The notes under the pieces were generated by a model. It saw only the letters and a program-made list of their open reading frames with translations. It did no database searches and was not told the DNA's origin. A DNA stretch of 60,631 nucleotides from Pseudomonadota bacterium (GTDB lineage Bacteria > Pseudomonadota > Alphaproteobacteria > Reyranellales > Reyranellaceae). Location: the NCBI GenBank assembly GCA_018240745.1, contig JAFEFF010000185.1, positions 1-60,631 of the forward strand, in the 5' to 3' direction. The translations under genes were made by a program, and so were the position numbers. Of the stretch, positions 1 to 8,982 are shown piece by piece. How positions within the stretch are numbered: position 1 is the stretch's first letter; every line of letters begins with the position of its first letter.

Positions 1-813
1 CGGAAAGGCATACTCGAAAACGGTGTCGGAAAGGTCTCGCGCGACCCGAGCTTCCCACTGCCTTCCTTCGCGCAGGGCAAGTTGATGGAACGTCTCACCT
101 CGATGATCGGGGAGAAATGCCTGGCGACCAAAAATGAGTACGAACAGCTTAAGCGCATGCTGCCGCCAGGCACCGTCGTTGGCGAAGGCATCTGGCCGAC
201 GGTCGAGTAGGTCGGACTCGTAGCCTGGTAGATCGAACACTTTGGCGAGGTCGATCTCGAGGAAATCTTCGGCGACGGACAGCGCGCCCCGAAAGTAGAG
301 TCTCCAATGCCTGCCGTTGGTGAGCATTCCCCAACGCAGACCTCCGTTCGTCACGTCATCGACGCGCCGCAAATAGCGAAGCATCTGGGTAGAAGGGACG
401 CCGGTCTCTCCCTTCCGCCGCCTTTCTTCTCGATCCAGGATGCGATTCCAGCGCTTGGCTTCGACCACACACAATCCGTGCTGGAAGCGCTGCCAGGCCT
501 TGAGAGGAACTGCTATTCCTTTGGCTGCCGAATCCCGGAAGAGCAGGGCATCCGGAACATCGTCACGTGCTTTGGCGGACAGATTCTGCTGGACCGCCAT
601 ATCGCTCCACCCGACCGCTTCCAGAAGCGGCCAGATCAAATCCTTTTCAGTCTCCGCTTCGGTAGGATTCTTGGTCTTGGTGATTGAGCCAAGCAGCTTC
701 TTCAATTCCTGCGCCGCAAGGTCGATGGCGCCATCATCCAACGCTCGCCATGCCTCAGTTCCCTGGATTCCTTCGATTAGAAAATCACGCGTGAACAGGC
801 TGCCGTTGAGCAA
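1..813 (-). CDS. N-terminal part of a single-chain restriction-modification enzyme (nuclease domain), runs off left edge
   Basis: An uninterrupted 271-codon frame enters from the left edge. Residues 87-88 (PD) and 118-120 (EAK, inside VVEAKRW) form a PD-(D/E)xK nuclease core, with a downstream Q at about 143. LTNGRHWRLY at about 164-173 is typical of Eco57I-like type IIG enzymes, in which this nuclease precedes an adenine-N6 methyltransferase; that part would lie outside the window. No ATG fits. TTG at 813 is preceded by AAGGGA six bases upstream and gives a sensible N terminus (LLNGSLFTRDFL). Base composition is clearly less GC-rich than the core genes, which suggests horizontal transfer. 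The family is well supported; the exact type (IIG or a phage-defence variant) is open. Confidence 0.8.
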   Translation of the reverse strand, partial: MLNGSLFTRDFLIEGIQGTEAWRALDDGAIDLAAQELKKLLGSITKTKNPTEAETEKDLIWPLLEAVGWSDMAVQQNLSAKARDDVPDALLFRDSAAKGIAVPLKAWQRFQHGLCVVEAKRWNRILDREERRRKGETGVPSTQMLRYLRRVDDVTNGGLRWGMLTNGRHWRLYFRGALSVAEDFLEIDLAKVFDLPGYESDLLDRRPDAFANDGAWRQHALKLFVLIFGRQAFLPDHRGETFHQLALREGRQWEARVARDLSDTVFEYAFP

Positions 814-949
814 TTGAAGTCCCTTGAAACATATCCGCGCAGTAGCAAGGCATTGAGCGCGAATTTGGCCAGCCCGTCAAAGCCTCATATGGTCGCCAAT
901 GCGCGGCGACGAAGGCCTCGAGCGCCTCCGCCTTGAGGGTGACCGTCAT
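785..949 (-). CDS. possible 54-aa leader ORF or remnant upstream of the R-M gene
   Basis: An ATG-started frame of 54 codons ends inside the first codons of the restriction enzyme gene, in another frame. Its start (MTVTLKAEALEAFVAAHWRP) vaguely resembles N termini of MmeI-like R-M proteins. It could therefore be a frameshifted remnant of a longer ancestral enzyme, a short coupled leader peptide, or chance. No domain is recognisable. Confidence 0.25.
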   Translation of the reverse strand: MTVTLKAEALEAFVAAHWRPYEALTGWPNSRSMPCYCADMFQGTSIAQRQPVHA

Positions 950-970
950 CTACGCATTCTCCTCTTATGC

Positions 971-1030
971 TGGGGCGCGCCACTCCAGTGGCGCGATTCA
1001 TGACGCGCCACTGAAGTGGCGCGCCCCCAG
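971..1030. repeat. double palindrome of the GCGCCACT/AGTGGCGC family
   Basis: Two neighbouring perfect palindromes with arms CGCGCCACT and AGTGGCGCG (loops cc and ga) are separated by a short AT-richer spacer. The two units are also inverted copies of each other, so the whole element can fold into one long hairpin. It lies just past the stop codon of the SDR gene. The same core recurs near 8590, 33560 and 45300. Confidence 0.8.
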
Positions 1031-1037
1031 CGAAAGA

Positions 1038-1805
1038 CTACTTCTTCGTCGTGCGGGCGAGATTGGCGACGTAGCCGCGGTTCCACGTCGGGGTGATCCA
1101 GACCTCGTTGATGGTGACGTGCGGCGGCAGGCAGGCGACGTAGCGGATCAGGTCGCCGACGTCCTCGGACTGGGCCATCTTCGCCCGCTCCTCCTTGCTG
1201 ACCGGGATCGGCCGCTTGTCGAGGATCGGTGTCGCCACCTCGCCCGGGCAGACGACACAGGAGCGGATGCCGTTGACGCACTCCTCCATGTTGATGACGT
1301 GGCTCATCGCCACCACGCCATGCTTGGCCGCCGAATAGGCGGCGCCGGAGAGCGGGCTCGGGGTGCGGCCGGCCATCGACGAGGTGTGGATCAGCACGCC
1401 GTCCTTGCGCTTGCGCATCATCGGCAGCACGGCGCTCGAGCAATAGAAGGCGCTCGTCAGGTTGCCGTCGAGCACCTGCTCGGCGCCGGCATGCGTGAGC
1501 TTGGCCCAGGTGCGGTCGAGGATGTTGAGGCCGGCGTTGTTCACCAGGATGTCGCAGCGGCCGTACTTCTTCTCGATGTCCCTGGCGATCCTGGTGACGG
1601 CCGACGCCTTCATCAGGTCGCCGGGCTTCACCTCGGCCTTGCCGCCCGCCTTCTTGATCGCAGCCGCCGTCTCCTGCAGCGGCTCCTTGCGCCGCCCGGT
1701 CAGCACGACGGTGGCGCCCTCCTTGGCGAGCGCGATCGCCGCCGCCTGACCGATACCCGACCCAGCACCGGTCACCCAGGCGACCTTGCCCGTCAACGCA
1801 GCCAT
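1038..1805 (-). CDS. short-chain dehydrogenase/reductase
   Basis: A 255-aa classical SDR. The N-terminal NAD(P)-binding motif TGAGSGIG is near residue 12, NNAG near 88, and the catalytic YxxxK (YSAAK) near 155 follows an upstream Ser. These residues predict a soluble NAD(P)-dependent alcohol or polyol oxidoreductase. The start at 1805 has a good AAGGGGAG ribosome site; a longer in-frame extension has none. It is the last gene of a minus-strand cluster encoding a sugar-type ABC transporter, so it probably oxidises the imported compound or a product of it. The C-terminal PTWNRGY region is compatible with an SDR substrate loop. Substrate unknown. Confidence 0.85.
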   Translation of the reverse strand: MAALTGKVAWVTGAGSGIGQAAAIALAKEGATVVLTGRRKEPLQETAAAIKKAGGKAEVKPGDLMKASAVTRIARDIEKKYGRCDILVNNAGLNILDRTWAKLTHAGAEQVLDGNLTSAFYCSSAVLPMMRKRKDGVLIHTSSMAGRTPSPLSGAAYSAAKHGVVAMSHVINMEECVNGIRSCVVCPGEVATPILDKRPIPVSKEERAKMAQSEDVGDLIRYVACLPPHVTINEVWITPTWNRGYVANLARTTKK

Positions 1806-1833
1806 TTTTCGAGTCTCCCCTTCTTGCCGGACC

Positions 1834-1900
1834 GCGGGCGTCCCGCCCGCTTCATGATTGAGCGCATTCACGTGCGCGCCTGAGCGGGCGGGACGCCCGC
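1834..1900. repeat. inverted repeat with 18-bp arms between transporter ATPase and SDR genes
   Basis: GCGGGCGTCCCGCCCGCT and its exact reverse complement lie 31 bases apart. Each arm also contains an inner GCGGGCG/CGCCCGC self-complementarity. The element fills the gap between two genes of one apparent operon, so it could form a strong RNA hairpin that tunes expression of the distal gene. No U-tract follows, so it is not an intrinsic terminator. Confidence 0.75.
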
Positions 1901-1915
1901 GCTCCGTCAAGAACC

Positions 1916-3016
<1,101 letters not shown>

Positions 3017-3028
3017 GTTCCCTGTTCC

Positions 3029-3943
3029 CTAGCCTTTGGTGGCACCCGCGGTGAGACCCGCGATGTAGTAGTCCATGAGGAAGGCGTAGATGATGAGCGG
3101 GGGCGCAGCTCCCAGCAGCGCACCGGCCATGATCTGGCCCCAGTTGAACACGTCACCCTTGATCAGCGTGGTGACGATGCCGACCGGCAGGACAAGCTCG
3201 GTCGTCGATGTCGTGAAGGCGAGCGGATAGAGGAACTGCGCCCACGACACCGTGAAGCAGAAGATCGTCGCGGCGATGATGCCGGGCAGCGCCACCGGGA
3301 TGAAGATCTTGGTCAGCGTCTGCATCCAGGTCGCGCCGTCGATCAGCGCCGCCTCGTCGAGCTCCTTGGGAATCGACGCGAAGTAGCCGATCATGATCCA
3401 GGTGCAGAACGGCACGGTCAGCGTCGGGTAGATGATGCACAGCGTCCACCAGTGGTTCACCAGCTCGATGCCGGTGGTCTCGCGCACGAACGTCATCATC
3501 TTGAACAGCGGGATGAACAGCAGCGTGTCCGGGATCAGGTAGGTCAGGAACACGCCGGTCGCCAGCGCCGCCGAGCCCCAGAACTTCATGCGGGCCAGCG
3601 AGAAGGCAGCGATCACGCTGATCAGCATGGTGACCACCACCACGCAGATCGATACGAGCGCGGAGTTGCGGAAGAAGATCAGGTACTGGTTCTGCGTCAG
3701 CAGCTCGATGAAGTTCGAGAGCGTCGGCGAGTAGACCCACCACGGGTTGGTGATGGCGGCGATCTCCTCCTTGCTCTTGAGCGCCGTCACCAGCATGTAG
3801 AACGGCGGCATCAGGAAGAAGATCGCGAACAGCGTCAGGAAGAAGTAGGACCAGCGCAGCGCCCAGCGGCGACTCTGGCTGATGCTGCCGTATCGGGCGG
3901 GACGCGTCGGCGCCCCGGCGGTTGCGATTGCGGCGTTTGCCAT
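3029..3943 (-). CDS. sugar ABC transporter permease (MalG/UgpE type)
   Basis: 304 aa with six predicted membrane segments, starting near residue 30. The EAA loop (ELDEAALIDGATW), which docks on the ATPase, is near residue 195. The C-terminal end (DYYIAGLTAGATKG) is typical of the second CUT1 permease. The start codon shares one base with the stop of the upstream permease gene (TGATG), which indicates translational coupling. It forms the heterodimeric channel with the neighbouring permease in the inner membrane. Confidence 0.92.
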   Translation of the reverse strand: MANAAIATAGAPTRPARYGSISQSRRWALRWSYFFLTLFAIFFLMPPFYMLVTALKSKEEIAAITNPWWVYSPTLSNFIELLTQNQYLIFFRNSALVSICVVVVTMLISVIAAFSLARMKFWGSAALATGVFLTYLIPDTLLFIPLFKMMTFVRETTGIELVNHWWTLCIIYPTLTVPFCTWIMIGYFASIPKELDEAALIDGATWMQTLTKIFIPVALPGIIAATIFCFTVSWAQFLYPLAFTTSTTELVLPVGIVTTLIKGDVFNWGQIMAGALLGAAPPLIIYAFLMDYYIAGLTAGATKG

Positions 3944-4869
3944 CAGACTTCACTCCCCCGCTTGGAGATGTCGCGCAGGATGAAGGTCGCCGCGACGGCC
4001 AGGATCGGCACCATGAACAGCGACACGGTCGCGCCGAGCGGGATGTCGCCGCTCTCGATGCCGACCTTGAACGCCCAGGTGGCGAAGACGTGCGTGGCCG
4101 TGAGCGGCCCGCCCGACGTCAGCACGCGGACGATGTCGAAGTTGGCGAAGGTGACGATGGTCGAGAACAGGATCGTGATGGCGATGATGTTGCGCATCAT
4201 CGGCAGGGTCACGTACCAGATGCGCTGCCACCAGGTGGCGCCGTCGATCGAGGCCGCCTCGTAGAGTTGTTCGGGCACCGACTTGAGTGCCGCCAAATAC
4301 ATGATCAGGAAGAACGGGGCGCCGGCCCACACGTTCACCAGGATGACCGAGAAGCGCGCCCAGCCGGCCTCGCCGAGCCACGAGATCTTGGGCAGGCCGA
4401 TATGGGCGAAGATCCAGTTGAAGGCCGAGTAGCTGGGGTCGAACAGCCACAGCCAGGAAAGCGTGCTCATCGCCGCGGGGATGACCCACGGCACCAGCAG
4501 CATGCCGCGCCACTTGCGCTGGCCCTTGGTCGGGATGTTGTTGACGAAGTGCGCCACCACGAAGCCGATCATCGCCTTGAACAGCACGGCGGTGAGGGCG
4601 AACAGGCAGGATTGCGCCACGATCTCCCAGAAGGTCTCGCGCTTGAACAGGAACTGGAAATTGCCGAAGCCGACGAACTTGGTCATCGACTTGTTGAGCA
4701 TCGACAGCCAGACCGCGTAGCCCGCGGGATAGGCGACCAGGATGGTGATCAGCAGGATCAGCGGCAGCGCCATCAGGAAGGCGACGGTCGACTTGCGCTG
4801 GACGAGCTTGTGCAGGCTGTTGCGCCCTCTCGTCGCGACGGCGGAATTGGGGGCGGCGATGTCTGCCAT
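3943..4869 (-). CDS. sugar ABC transporter permease (MalF/UgpA type)
   Basis: 308 aa. A hydrophilic N terminus of about 25 residues is followed by a first membrane helix (LMALPLILLITILVAYPAGY) and five further segments. The EAA loop (QLYEAASIDGATWWQ) is near residue 205, the contact site for the ATPase. The start at 4869 (MADIAAPN) was chosen because it gives family length; the longer in-frame extension overlaps the binding-protein gene and has no homology-like content. The last base of its stop is shared with the start of the partner permease gene. Confidence 0.92.
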   Translation of the reverse strand: MADIAAPNSAVATRGRNSLHKLVQRKSTVAFLMALPLILLITILVAYPAGYAVWLSMLNKSMTKFVGFGNFQFLFKRETFWEIVAQSCLFALTAVLFKAMIGFVVAHFVNNIPTKGQRKWRGMLLVPWVIPAAMSTLSWLWLFDPSYSAFNWIFAHIGLPKISWLGEAGWARFSVILVNVWAGAPFFLIMYLAALKSVPEQLYEAASIDGATWWQRIWYVTLPMMRNIIAITILFSTIVTFANFDIVRVLTSGGPLTATHVFATWAFKVGIESGDIPLGATVSLFMVPILAVAATFILRDISKRGSEV

Positions 4870-4948
4870 GGGTTGCTCCGTGCCTTCGGGGCGATGCTCG
4901 ATGAGAGAAGGACGCCGGCTTTGCCGACCGGCGTCCCTCGCTCTTCTC

Positions 4949-6295
4949 CTAGTTACGCATGAACCCTTCGATTTCACCCGAGGCCCAGTCGAGGGTCTTC
5001 TCGAGCGGCTCGCCCTTGAAGTAGCGAACCGCCATCTGGGTCTGGATGCCCTGGTTGTAGATCTGCTCGGCGATCTTGTGCGGCGCGGGCGCCGCGGCGA
5101 CCGAGAGGATCTGGTGATTGTACGGGTTGGGATAGTGGTAGAGCGTGCCCTTCGGCGGCTCGGCCTCGGCCCACACCTTGAACGTCGTGAACTTTTCGAA
5201 CGACGGCAGGTCGTAGCCACCCGAGGCGTTCACCATCTTCTCGGCCGAATCTCTCGTCGAGAGATGGCGCAACAGGCTCTTGGCGGCCGACTGGTTCTTG
5301 CTGAAGCTCCAGGTGCACCAGAAGAACGGCAGGAACGGCGCGTAACGCCCCTTCGGACCGGCCGGGAAGCCGTGCGTCCAGCACTGCTCGGCGACTTGCG
5401 GCGCATCGCGCTTGGCGACGGCCCAGGCCGACGGCGGGTTCATGATCATCGAGGCCTGGCCCGATACCAGGAACTTGTTGTTCGAGGCATCGTCCCATGC
5501 CGCCACGTCGGGCGGCAGGAAGGCCATCAGCTTCTTGTAGAAATCGAGGGCCTGGCGGACCTGGTCGTTCTTGAGGACGATGTCGCCCTTCTCGTTGACC
5601 AGCACCGCACCGAAGGCGTGAAAGACGGCGCCGATCGTGTCGACGTTGTCCGACGTCGTGCCGAGACCGATGCCGAACGGATGGCCGCCCTTGTGGCACG
5701 CTTCCGCCGCCTTGAGGAAGGTATCGAAGGTCCAGTTGTCGGCCTTGGGCGCCTCGCCGGCAGGGTACATCGCCTTGATGTCGAGACCGGCAAACTGCTT
5801 CATGTAGTCCAGCCGCGAGCACGGGCCCTTGATCTGGCTACCGACCGTGGCGGGAATGCCCAGCCACTTGCCGCCGACCTTGCCGAGATACTCGACCGTG
5901 GCGTTGACCTTGCCGTTCTCCTTGATGAGGTCGTCCATCACGTCGTTCATCGGAACGAGGACTTCGGCATAGCGCGCCGGCAGGAAGGTGTTCTGCGCCA
6001 GAATATCGTGACCGGACTTGGCCTGGCCTTCGGCGGCGGTCGTGAGCAGCAGCTTGTTGCCCTGCGACGTGATGAAGTCGATCTGAACCTCGACCTTTTC
6101 CTTCTCGCCCCACTCCTTGATCAGCGTTTCCGTCGCACCGTTGGCGTTCGGCACCCAGTGATCCCAGAAGCCGACCGACAGCTTTCCGGCCGCGTATGCG
6201 CCGCGCACGAACGGTGCAGCGACCGCGGCTGTCGACAACGCGGCCGTACTGGCCACGAAACGACGACGACTGACTTTCCTCGAAACCATGCGCAT
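4949..6295 (-). CDS. extracellular solute-binding protein, family 1, with Tat-type signal
   Basis: 448 aa. The N terminus carries a twin-arginine signal (SRRRFVAS) followed by an Ala-rich hydrophobic stretch ending around GAYA-AG, so export of a folded protein to the periplasm is likely. The mature part begins KLSVGFWDHW and has the layout of CUT1 binding proteins, with aromatic residues available for sugar stacking. It is the first gene of the transporter operon and is preceded by a 228-base intergenic region shared with a divergent aminotransferase gene. Two start codons (M1, M3) are possible. Ligand not predictable. Confidence 0.9.
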   Translation of the reverse strand: MRMVSRKVSRRRFVASTAALSTAAVAAPFVRGAYAAGKLSVGFWDHWVPNANGATETLIKEWGEKEKVEVQIDFITSQGNKLLLTTAAEGQAKSGHDILAQNTFLPARYAEVLVPMNDVMDDLIKENGKVNATVEYLGKVGGKWLGIPATVGSQIKGPCSRLDYMKQFAGLDIKAMYPAGEAPKADNWTFDTFLKAAEACHKGGHPFGIGLGTTSDNVDTIGAVFHAFGAVLVNEKGDIVLKNDQVRQALDFYKKLMAFLPPDVAAWDDASNNKFLVSGQASMIMNPPSAWAVAKRDAPQVAEQCWTHGFPAGPKGRYAPFLPFFWCTWSFSKNQSAAKSLLRHLSTRDSAEKMVNASGGYDLPSFEKFTTFKVWAEAEPPKGTLYHYPNPYNHQILSVAAAPAPHKIAEQIYNQGIQTQMAVRYFKGEPLEKTLDWASGEIEGFMRN

Positions 6296-6494
6296 TCCTC
6301 CTCTACTACGCTGACCCTTGACCGGCTGACACCCCGCTCGCGTTATCCCGCGATTTATTGGCCCTTGGTTGAGGCCTTGGATCGGATGCTATGCACAAGG
6401 GTGAAACCAAGCAATGGATTTTCGGTCGGTATGACGAGGTGGTTTGACAGGCGGCGGCGGTGCCGGGATGGTTGGACCACACCATCAGCCGAAA

Positions 6495-6507
6495 ATTTCA
6501 GTGAAAT
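6495..6507. promoter_or_regulatory. candidate operator palindrome ATTTCAGTGAAAT
   Basis: A perfect 13-base palindrome with a single central base lies 17 bases before the aminotransferase start, in the divergent intergenic region 6296-6523. Its location and symmetry suit a repressor site for either gene set. The TTTCA/TGAAA half-sites resemble those of some RpiR-type regulators, but no such regulator is encoded nearby. Inference only. Confidence 0.35.
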
Positions 6508-6523
6508 AAGAGCCTGATCGAAG

Positions 6524-7702
6524 ATGCCCGAGTCGCCTGTTGCCAACCCTTGGCTTGCCGCCGTCGAACCCTCACCGATTGGTGAAACCAGGCGATGGGT
6601 GCTCGGCCGCACCTTTCCCGCCGACCGGCCCCTGATCGACCTCAGCCAGGCGGTGCCCGGCTATCCCCCAGCCCTGGAATTGCGCCGGCATCTGGGCGAG
6701 CAACTGCTCGATCCGGGCATGCACGGCTACACCGCCATCCTCGGTTTGCCGGCATTGCGCGAGGAATATGCAGGGCACCTCTCCTCTTTCTACGGCGCCC
6801 CGATCGCGGCCAGCGAGGTCGGCATCACCTCCGGCTGCAACCAGGCCTTCTGCCTTGCCCTGATGAGCGTCGCCAAGGCCGGCGACGAGGTGATCCTGCC
6901 CCGCCCGCACTACTTCAATCACGACATGTGGATTCGCATGCAGGGCGTGGTCCCGGTGTCGCTGGACTTCCGGCCGGGCTCCGGCGCGGTGCCCAACGCC
7001 GAGGATGCCGACAAGCTGATCACGCCAAGAACGCGCGCCATCGTGCTGATCTCGCCCAACAATCCGACCGGCGCGGTCTATCCGCCGGCGACCATCCATG
7101 CCTTCTACGAACTGGCGAGGAAGCGCGGCATCACCCTGCTGCTCGACGAGACCTACAAGGATTTCCTGCCGGCCGGGCAGCGGCCGCACGAGCTGTTCGG
7201 CACGCCCGACTGGCGCGGCACGCTGGTGCATCTCTACAGCTTTTCCAAGGTATTCGCATTGACCGGCTATCGAGTCGGTGGCGTGACCGCCGGCGCTCCG
7301 CTGATGGCCGAGATCGAGAAGGCGATGGACTGTGTCTCGATCTGCCCGCCGCGGCTTGGCCAGGAAGCTGCCCTCTACGGCCTGCGCAACCTGCTGCCCT
7401 GGGCGCGCCAGAACACCGAGGGCCTGAAGGCGCGCGCCGATCTGCTGGGCAACGGCTTGGCGCGCTCGAACCGCTGGCGGCTGGTGAGCATCGGTGCCTA
7501 CTTCGCCTACGTCGAGCATCCGTTCGCCGGCGAACGATCGACCGCCGTCTCCAAGCGGCTGGCCGACGAGGAGAACCTGCTGACCATCCCCGGCGACATG
7601 TTCGGCGCGGGCCAGGAGCGATTCATTCGCATCGCCTTCGCCAATGTGAGCGACGACAGGATCCCCACCGTCCTCGAGCGCCTCGAACGCTTCGGAGCCT
7701 GA
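6524..7702 (+). CDS. PLP-dependent class I/II aminotransferase
   Basis: 392 aa, fold type I. The cofactor Asp/Tyr region (LLLDETYKDF) is near residue 210. The Schiff-base lysine lies in YSFSKVFALTGYRVG near 243. ISPNNPTGAVYPP near residue 180 is the conserved Asn/Pro loop and RFIRIAFAN near the C terminus holds the substrate-carboxylate Arg. It transfers amino groups between an amino acid and a 2-oxo acid; family membership does not fix the substrate. It starts a two-gene plus-strand operon with an alpha/beta hydrolase two bases downstream and is divergent from the sugar transporter operon. Confidence 0.9.
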   Translation: MPESPVANPWLAAVEPSPIGETRRWVLGRTFPADRPLIDLSQAVPGYPPALELRRHLGEQLLDPGMHGYTAILGLPALREEYAGHLSSFYGAPIAASEVGITSGCNQAFCLALMSVAKAGDEVILPRPHYFNHDMWIRMQGVVPVSLDFRPGSGAVPNAEDADKLITPRTRAIVLISPNNPTGAVYPPATIHAFYELARKRGITLLLDETYKDFLPAGQRPHELFGTPDWRGTLVHLYSFSKVFALTGYRVGGVTAGAPLMAEIEKAMDCVSICPPRLGQEAALYGLRNLLPWARQNTEGLKARADLLGNGLARSNRWRLVSIGAYFAYVEHPFAGERSTAVSKRLADEENLLTIPGDMFGAGQERFIRIAFANVSDDRIPTVLERLERFGA

Positions 7703-7704
7703 GC

Positions 7705-8577
7705 ATGCCGCACGCGACGACACCCGACGGCGTGAAGCTCTATTACGAGGAGGCGGGCGAAGGCACACCGATCCTGTTCGTGCACGAATACAGCGGCGAC
7801 TGGCGGAGCTGGGAACCGCAGATGCGCTTCTTCAGCCGCAAGCATCGCTGCATCACCTATTCCTTCCGCGGCTATCCAGGGTCCGACGTGCCGGACAACG
7901 CGGCGATGTACGGCCAGAAGTTCGCCGTCGCCGATGCGCTCGCCATGCTCGACCATCTCGAGATCGCCAAGGCGCACGTCGTCGGCCTGTCGCAGGGCGC
8001 CTTCGCCACGGCGCATTTCGGCCGGCTCCATGCCGACCGCGCGCTGTCGCTCACGCTCGCCGGCGTCGGCTCGGGCGCGGGCCGCGACGGCCACGAGCAG
8101 TTCAAGAAGGATGCGCGCACGGCCGCCGAGCGAATCCGCAAGGAGGGCATGGCGAGGTACGCCCATGGACTCACCGGCAACCCGACACGCTCGCGCTTCA
8201 AGCAGAAGGACCCACGGGGCTTCGCCGAGTTCGTCCAGCAGCTCTCCGAGCATCCCGACATCGGCGCCGCCAACACCATGGCCGAGTACCAGGGCAAGCG
8301 GCCGTCGCTCTACGACTTCGAAGAAGAGTTCGGGAAGCTCGACGTGCCGACGCTGATCGTCTGCGGCGACGAGGACGAGCCGTGCATCCAGTCCAGCGTC
8401 TGGCTCAAGACGGTGCTGCCCAATGCGGGCCTCGCGATGTTCGCCAAGACCGGCCACACGGTGAACCTCGAGGAGCCCGACGCCTTCAACCGCGAGGTCT
8501 GGAACTTCATCACCCTCGCCGAAGCCGGCAAATGGACCCCCGGCCATCCCGTGCCCGCCGGCACCAGCCTGCTCTGA
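7705..8577 (+). CDS. alpha/beta hydrolase
   Basis: 290 aa. The nucleophile elbow GLSQG is near residue 94, an acid residue in CGDEDEP near 217, and the catalytic His in TGHTVNLEEPD near 253: a complete Ser-Asp-His triad. HEYSGDWRSW near residue 27 supplies the oxyanion region. There is no signal peptide, so it acts in the cytoplasm, probably as an esterase, lactonase or C-C hydrolase. It begins two bases after the aminotransferase stop and is likely co-transcribed; the long upstream in-frame extension is only the shadow of that gene. Confidence 0.9.
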   Translation: MPHATTPDGVKLYYEEAGEGTPILFVHEYSGDWRSWEPQMRFFSRKHRCITYSFRGYPGSDVPDNAAMYGQKFAVADALAMLDHLEIAKAHVVGLSQGAFATAHFGRLHADRALSLTLAGVGSGAGRDGHEQFKKDARTAAERIRKEGMARYAHGLTGNPTRSRFKQKDPRGFAEFVQQLSEHPDIGAANTMAEYQGKRPSLYDFEEEFGKLDVPTLIVCGDEDEPCIQSSVWLKTVLPNAGLAMFAKTGHTVNLEEPDAFNREVWNFITLAEAGKWTPGHPVPAGTSLL

Positions 8578-8582
8578 TTCTT

Positions 8583-8600
8583 GCGCCACCGGAGTGGCGC
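8583..8600. repeat. GCGCCAC-cgga-GTGGCGC palindrome
   Basis: A short perfect hairpin between the convergent hydrolase and NTF2-like genes. It belongs to the same dispersed palindrome family as the element at 971-1030 and may act as a bidirectional barrier between converging transcripts. Confidence 0.7.
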
Positions 8601-8610
8601 GATCCGATGA

Positions 8611-8982
8611 TCAAGCCGCCGTGCGGGTCTGGCCGGCGACCCATTGCCAGCCCTGCGGGCCGGCGGTGAAGACGCACATGGATTGGTAGGTCGAGTCGAC
8701 CGTCTTCCCATCGATCACGAAGCGGTCGTGGGCGACGAAGGTCGCCTCCGCCACACCCGGCGATGCCTGCACCGTGAGGCCGCTGATCCTCTGCTCGGCG
8801 AAGACGATCCTGCCCGACGTGCAGTAGGCGTCGATGTAGCCCGCCTTGTCGAAGGTCCGGCCGGCCGCGTTGACATAGACGAAATCGGGATGGATCAGCG
8901 CGTCGAGCTTGTCGGCGGCGCGATGCCTGATCGCCTCCGCCTTCGCCAGCAGCAACGCGCCGATCTCGGCTTCGACGCTCAC
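8611..8982 (-). CDS. NTF2-like (SnoaL/DUF4440-type) small protein
   Basis: 123 aa. An N-terminal helix (EIGALLLAKAEAI) is followed by the HPDFVYVNAAGRTFDKAGYI stretch typical of the cone-shaped NTF2 fold, then alternating strands. Family members are either small enzymes or ligand-binding proteins, so no reaction can be stated. The GTG start overlaps the thiD stop by four bases, so it is translated from the thiD transcript. The C terminus (WQWVAGQTRTAA) completes a normal-length domain. Confidence 0.75.
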   Translation of the reverse strand: MSVEAEIGALLLAKAEAIRHRAADKLDALIHPDFVYVNAAGRTFDKAGYIDAYCTSGRIVFAEQRISGLTVQASPGVAEATFVAHDRFVIDGKTVDSTYQSMCVFTAGPQGWQWVAGQTRTAA

